From NCBI GenBank assembly GCA_016709335.1, contig JADJNC010000041.1:1-18140 (forward strand): a DNA stretch of 18,140 nucleotides. Direction: 5' to 3'. The first letter of the stretch is position 1, and each line of letters begins with the position of its first letter. Made by a program: the position numbers and the translations under genes. The notes below the pieces were generated by a model, which was not told the DNA's origin, ran no database searches, and saw only the letters and a program-made list of their open reading frames with translations. This document shows positions 15,670-18,140 of the stretch, in pieces. Origin of the DNA: Candidatus Propionivibrio dominans (GTDB lineage Bacteria > Pseudomonadota > Gammaproteobacteria > Burkholderiales > Rhodocyclaceae).

Positions 15670-16126
15670 ATGAAAGATGAACTGCAGGCCGAACTCAAAC
15701 ACCGCTATACCAAGCTGATGCGTGCACCCGGCCTGCGCTACTTTGTGGCAGATGACACAGCCCCGGAAGCTGCCGAACTGGTCAGCAATTTCGGCCCGAT
15801 TGACGAGCGCGGCATTGAGTGTGGTGAAGGTTGGTTTGAACTGGTGAACCGGCTGAGCGCGGCGTGTGAAAAGGAAATTGACGCGATGGCGGCGGCTGGG
15901 GTTGCCATGGAATATTGCTTCGGAGCCGTCCAAAATCAAGGAAAAGTTTGGCACGCTGCGCTTTCGCGTGCACGGAAAGCTGTCCGAGGCCCTCAGGGCA
16001 GAAATACTAAAAGCCGAGGAAGTCGATAGCGCCCACATATGCGATCAGTGTGGCGCAGCGGGACATTTACGATCCGATCCTTGGCAGCGGACGTGGTGCG
16101 ACGCTTGCGAGGCGGCCTATGACTAA
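15670..16126 (+). pseudogene. Zinc-finger-tailed hypothetical protein, one frameshift
   Basis: ATG 15670 lies 8 bases after the strong ribosome site AAAGGAG (15656-15662). The protein begins MKDELQAELKHRYTKLMRAP, then GEGWFELVNRLSAACEKEID. One frame change near 15905-15925 is needed to continue with PSKIKEKFGTLRFRVHGKLS and a C-terminal zinc-finger pattern CDQCGAAGH...RTWCDACEAAYD (two CxxC pairs 19 residues apart) to TAA 16124-16126. About 152 residues. I recall similar short proteins with EKFGTLRF and a terminal cysteine cluster as plasmid or island hypotheticals, but have no function for them. Its stop overlaps the ATG at 16119 of the next small frame. Confidence 0.6.
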
Positions 16127-16268
16127 TGGTGAGACGCCTCAGCCTGATTGACAAGCGAACAACATCGTCATGAACATGAACAGCACGCCACTGCCTTTCG
16201 CGACGCACTCGAAGGCCTGTGCCAGCGATTTACCAGCAATACCGCACCACTCAACAAGGAGGCCACTG
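16119..16268 (+). pseudogene. Small hydrophilic ORF between the zinc-finger gene and dnaQ-like gene
   Basis: ATG 16119 overlaps the upstream stop (ATGACTAA) and gives MTNGETPQPD before a TGA at 16149. Adding one T to the TT there continues it as LTSEQHRHEHEQHATAFRDA and LEGLCQRFTSNTAPLNKEAT, a helical, charged product. Its natural end is unclear. A TGA at 16267-16269 overlaps the next ATG (TGATG), which would be a classic coupling if one more indel is assumed. AAGGAGG for the next gene lies at its end. Confidence 0.4.
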
Positions 16269-16795
16269 ATGCGCCAAATATTCTTGGACACCGGAAACCA
16301 CCGGTCTCTCTCCGCGGATGCCGGGCACCGTATCGTTGAAATTGCCTGCATAGAAGTGAAACAACGGCAAGCCCACTGGCAAGGATTTCACCATTACCTT
16401 GATCCGCAGTGCGAAGTGCCAGCAGAAGCCGCAGCCATTCACGGCCCGACGTCGGTGTTTTGAAAGGCAAGCCGCTGTTCATTGACATTGCCGCAGAGCT
16501 GATCGAGTTCATTGCTGGTAAGGAAGTGCTCATTCACAACGCGCCGTTTGATCTGGCATTTATAGACCGTGAGCTTTTTGCAATAGGCTGTCGAACACGC
16601 CCTTCGTCCATCTCTCTGCCCTCGAAAGTGACAGACACCCCCTGCTTTCTTACTTTTCGTGGGCTATTTCCCGGTGAGCGATGTTCACCACAGGCACTTT
16701 GTGATCGATTTCAAATTGCGTGCGCGGGCGACGACCGCTGGCATACCGCACTAACGGATGCCCGGAAGCTGGCACAGCTATGGACCGCAATATCC
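16269..16795 (+). pseudogene. DnaQ-like 3'-5' exonuclease (DEDDh), broken
   Basis: ATG 16269 follows a perfect AAGGAGG (16256-16262). The protein starts MRQIFLDTG, where the family has LDTETTGL. Two local insertions (an extra G, an extra TC) replace the catalytic Asp-x-Glu with DTGN, yet restore the frame (SADAGHRIVEIACIEVKQR). One T missing from TTTT 16458-16461 breaks the frame again before LKGKPLFIDIAAELIEFIAG. ExoII HNAPFDLAFIDREL and ExoIII WHTALTDARKLAQLW are intact. As written it would be inactive. DEDDh exonucleases trim or proofread DNA 3' ends. With no stop at its expected end, it runs into the Sir2 frame. Confidence 0.75.
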
Positions 16796-17551
16796 ATTCC
16801 AGACGATTTGGTCATTGCTCTCAAAGAAGCGAAACATGTCGTCGGTCTTTTACCGGCGCGGAGTATCGCCGAAAGCGGCATCCCCACCTTTTCGCGATTC
16901 ACTCACAGGCCTGCCGAAACGGTTTAACGCCGAAGACCTTGCCACCCAGCGCCGCTCGCAAAGACCGGGGCTGTCTCTGGGGCTGGTACGAATGGCGGCG
17001 CATGAAAGCGCTCCAACGCCGCGGCCCAATCCCGCTCTCCCTTGCCATCGCCAACGTTGGCAAAGCCACATTCCCAAGCTCACTGTCGTCACCCAAACAG
17101 GACGATCTGCACGAACGAAGGCAGCGCCAACTGTATTGCACCGTATTGGCAGCTTACGCAGACCCGCGCTGTTTTACCTGTGGTCAGGCGCACACGTTTG
17201 CGCCCAGCATCCCCGATGAACCCGAGGGCGGTCGCCGCCTGAGTCCGCCTGTTTGCCGCCAATGCGGCGGACATACACGTCCTGGCGTTGTCTGGTTTGG
17301 TGAAGATTTGCCGGTCAGGGAATTGCACCGCGCCTATGCCCAGGCCAAGCAGTGCGACCTGTTCTTCTCGATTGGCTTTCTCAGGCGGCATACTTTACAT
17401 CCAAGGCGCAGATACCGGGTTTGGCAAGACAAGCGGGGCCAAGTGGTGCAGATCACCACCCGACCACCGGCTGGACCGTGAATGCAACTGGTTCCCTGCG
17501 GGGGCTGCCGGGGATAATGTTGCCCGTTTGATGCAGGGCTGTGGTCGATGA
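16780..17551 (+). pseudogene. Sir2-family NAD-dependent deacylase, frameshifted
   Basis: The frame begins around IPDDLVIALKEAKHVV (from 16796; possible ATG 16780 with one indel). The NAD-binding GAG loop is scrambled at 16830-16865 (an extra T in the TTTT run at 16840-16843). Downstream blocks are ESGIPTF and FRDSLTGL, KLTVVTQ, DDLHER, and the zinc site RCFTCGQ plus PPVCRQCGGHTRPGVVWFGE, the hallmark of bacterial class III sirtuins, followed by QCDLFFSIG. The end LDRECNWFPAGAAGD and TGA 17551 is in a third frame. It would remove acyl groups from lysines. Adjacent exonuclease and sirtuin genes are known on mobile DNA; a joint role is not established. Confidence 0.75.
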
Positions 17552-17927
17552 TGCAATGAACCAGGTACCCATGGTGATCAGCCTGCAAGGAATGGCCCTG
17601 GTGGCCCTCAAACATATTCCAGTTATAGGCAACATCGTCTTTTGGCATATACAGACCAAGCGATATCCGCAGTGGCTCCTTACCATCACCACAAGTGTCA
17701 TAGAAAGCCCGCGCCGGACCCGGATCTAACTGCACCGACAACTCGTAATGAACAGGCGTTGACCAATCAATCAAGCCGGACAGGTCTTGTTTTCGCAAGG
17801 TCTCCAGTGTCGATTTGCAGTGCCCAAAGAAACGCATCTCGGCGGCATTGATCTCTTCAATGGTGCGGCGCACAGCGGTAACAATTTCAGCGCAACGGGC
17901 GTGGAGGTGAATGGTTAGCCTTGCCAC
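17334..17927 (-). CDS. Hypothetical protein, convergent with the sirtuin gene
   Basis: GTG 17927 follows AGGGGAG by four bases. The first 130 residues look natural: MARLTIHLHARCAEIVTAVR, TIEEINAAEMRFFGHCKSTL, VHYELSVQLDPGPARAFYDT, ISLGLYMPKDDVAYNWNMF and GYLVHCIIDHS. After about 17540 the frame runs antisense to the sirtuin and loses protein character, so the true end is probably near 17540 and obscured by an indel. It is soluble with no membrane segment. I do not recognise the family. Confidence 0.55.
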   Translation of the reverse strand: MARLTIHLHARCAEIVTAVRRTIEEINAAEMRFFGHCKSTLETLRKQDLSGLIDWSTPVHYELSVQLDPGPARAFYDTCGDGKEPLRISLGLYMPKDDVAYNWNMFEGHQGHSLQADHHGYLVHCIIDHSPASNGQHYPRQPPQGTSCIHGPAGGRVVICTTWPRLSCQTRYLRLGCKVCRLRKPIEKNRSHCLAWA

Positions 17928-18012
17928 TGGCTCCCCTTCAGAGCGCGCTGCTTTCGTTCACGGTCTCCGCAATGGCACTCCGGCTCGTCCGCGGACTCTC
18001 TGACTTTGCCAC

Positions 18013-18140
18013 CTACCTTGGGCGTAGGCCTATTTGGTATTCAGTGCCAGCGCCTGCCACTCTACGGACCTTGAGGGACTCGAATTCCTTACGGGCGTGG
18101 CGGACCGAACGCATGGCCTGCTCGCTGTTCGACAACGCGC
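18013..18140 (-). CDS. C-terminal part of an unknown gene at the window edge
   Basis: The minus strand is open from the edge: ALSNSEQAMRSVRHARKEFE, then SLKVRRVAGAGTEYQIGL, to TAG 18015-18013. The basic helical composition would suit a DNA-binding or structural role, but no family is recognised. After this stop the same frame continues without another stop until TGA 17940-17938, which overlaps the ribosome site of the 17927 gene, so the TAG might itself be an indel artefact and the gene longer. Confidence 0.4.
   Translation of the reverse strand, partial: ALSNSEQAMRSVRHARKEFESLKVRRVAGAGTEYQIGLRPR

Noticed and set aside
1..18140. CRISPR array, tRNA or rRNA genes
   Set aside because: No regularly spaced short repeats and no cloverleaf or rRNA-like sequence was seen on either strand.

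Overview
The window looks like an accessory region (integrative element, island or plasmid backbone) of a betaproteobacterium, probably Burkholderiales. That is an inference from moderate-to-high G+C, a Tn7/Tn402-like tni module, a group II intron of common proteobacterial type, and small DUF1640, DUF4926 and ParB-like genes typical of conjugative or plasmid DNA. No rRNA, tRNA, CRISPR array or housekeeping operon is visible.

Layout. Positions 1-5435 are mostly plus-strand: the end of a DUF4926 gene; structured leader copy A with a small membrane protein gene; a 229-residue unknown gene; and an acidic small gene translationally coupled to a SNF2-type DEAH helicase. Structured leader copy B follows, driving a frameshifted DUF1640 coiled-coil membrane protein. 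Strong intrinsic terminators separate these units. Positions 5413-8075 are minus-strand: a gene remnant, a 1.87 kb group II intron with a broken reverse transcriptase, a 43-residue ORF and the 3' part of an interrupted gene. Positions 8076-13228 form a complete 5.15 kb transposon (TnsA-like, TniA, TniB, TniQ) with inverted ends and repeated transposase-binding sites but no cargo. Positions 13229-18140 hold small accessory genes in both orientations: a TPR protein, a ParB-domain protein with a leucine-zipper tail, a zinc-finger protein, a DnaQ-like exonuclease next to a Sir2 deacylase, and hypotheticals.

The best candidate for something undescribed is the duplicated leader, about 204 nt, at 346-549 and 4833-5036. 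Homology between the copies begins just downstream of matching extended -10 promoters. Each copy folds on paper into five consecutive hairpins. Differences fall in loops or turn G-C pairs into G-U pairs, while the peptide readable across the repeat changes mainly by non-synonymous substitutions. Each copy ends at the start codon of a small protein with a coiled-coil or helical body and a membrane segment. This points to a conserved cis-acting or processed RNA controlling that protein class.

Caution. Many genes outside 1200-4521 and tniB carry one or more +/-1 or 2-base frameshifts. Many of these sit in homopolymers, and several genes keep their full expected length once corrected. They may be sequencing indels rather than decay, so 'pseudogene' below means 'frame broken in this sequence'.
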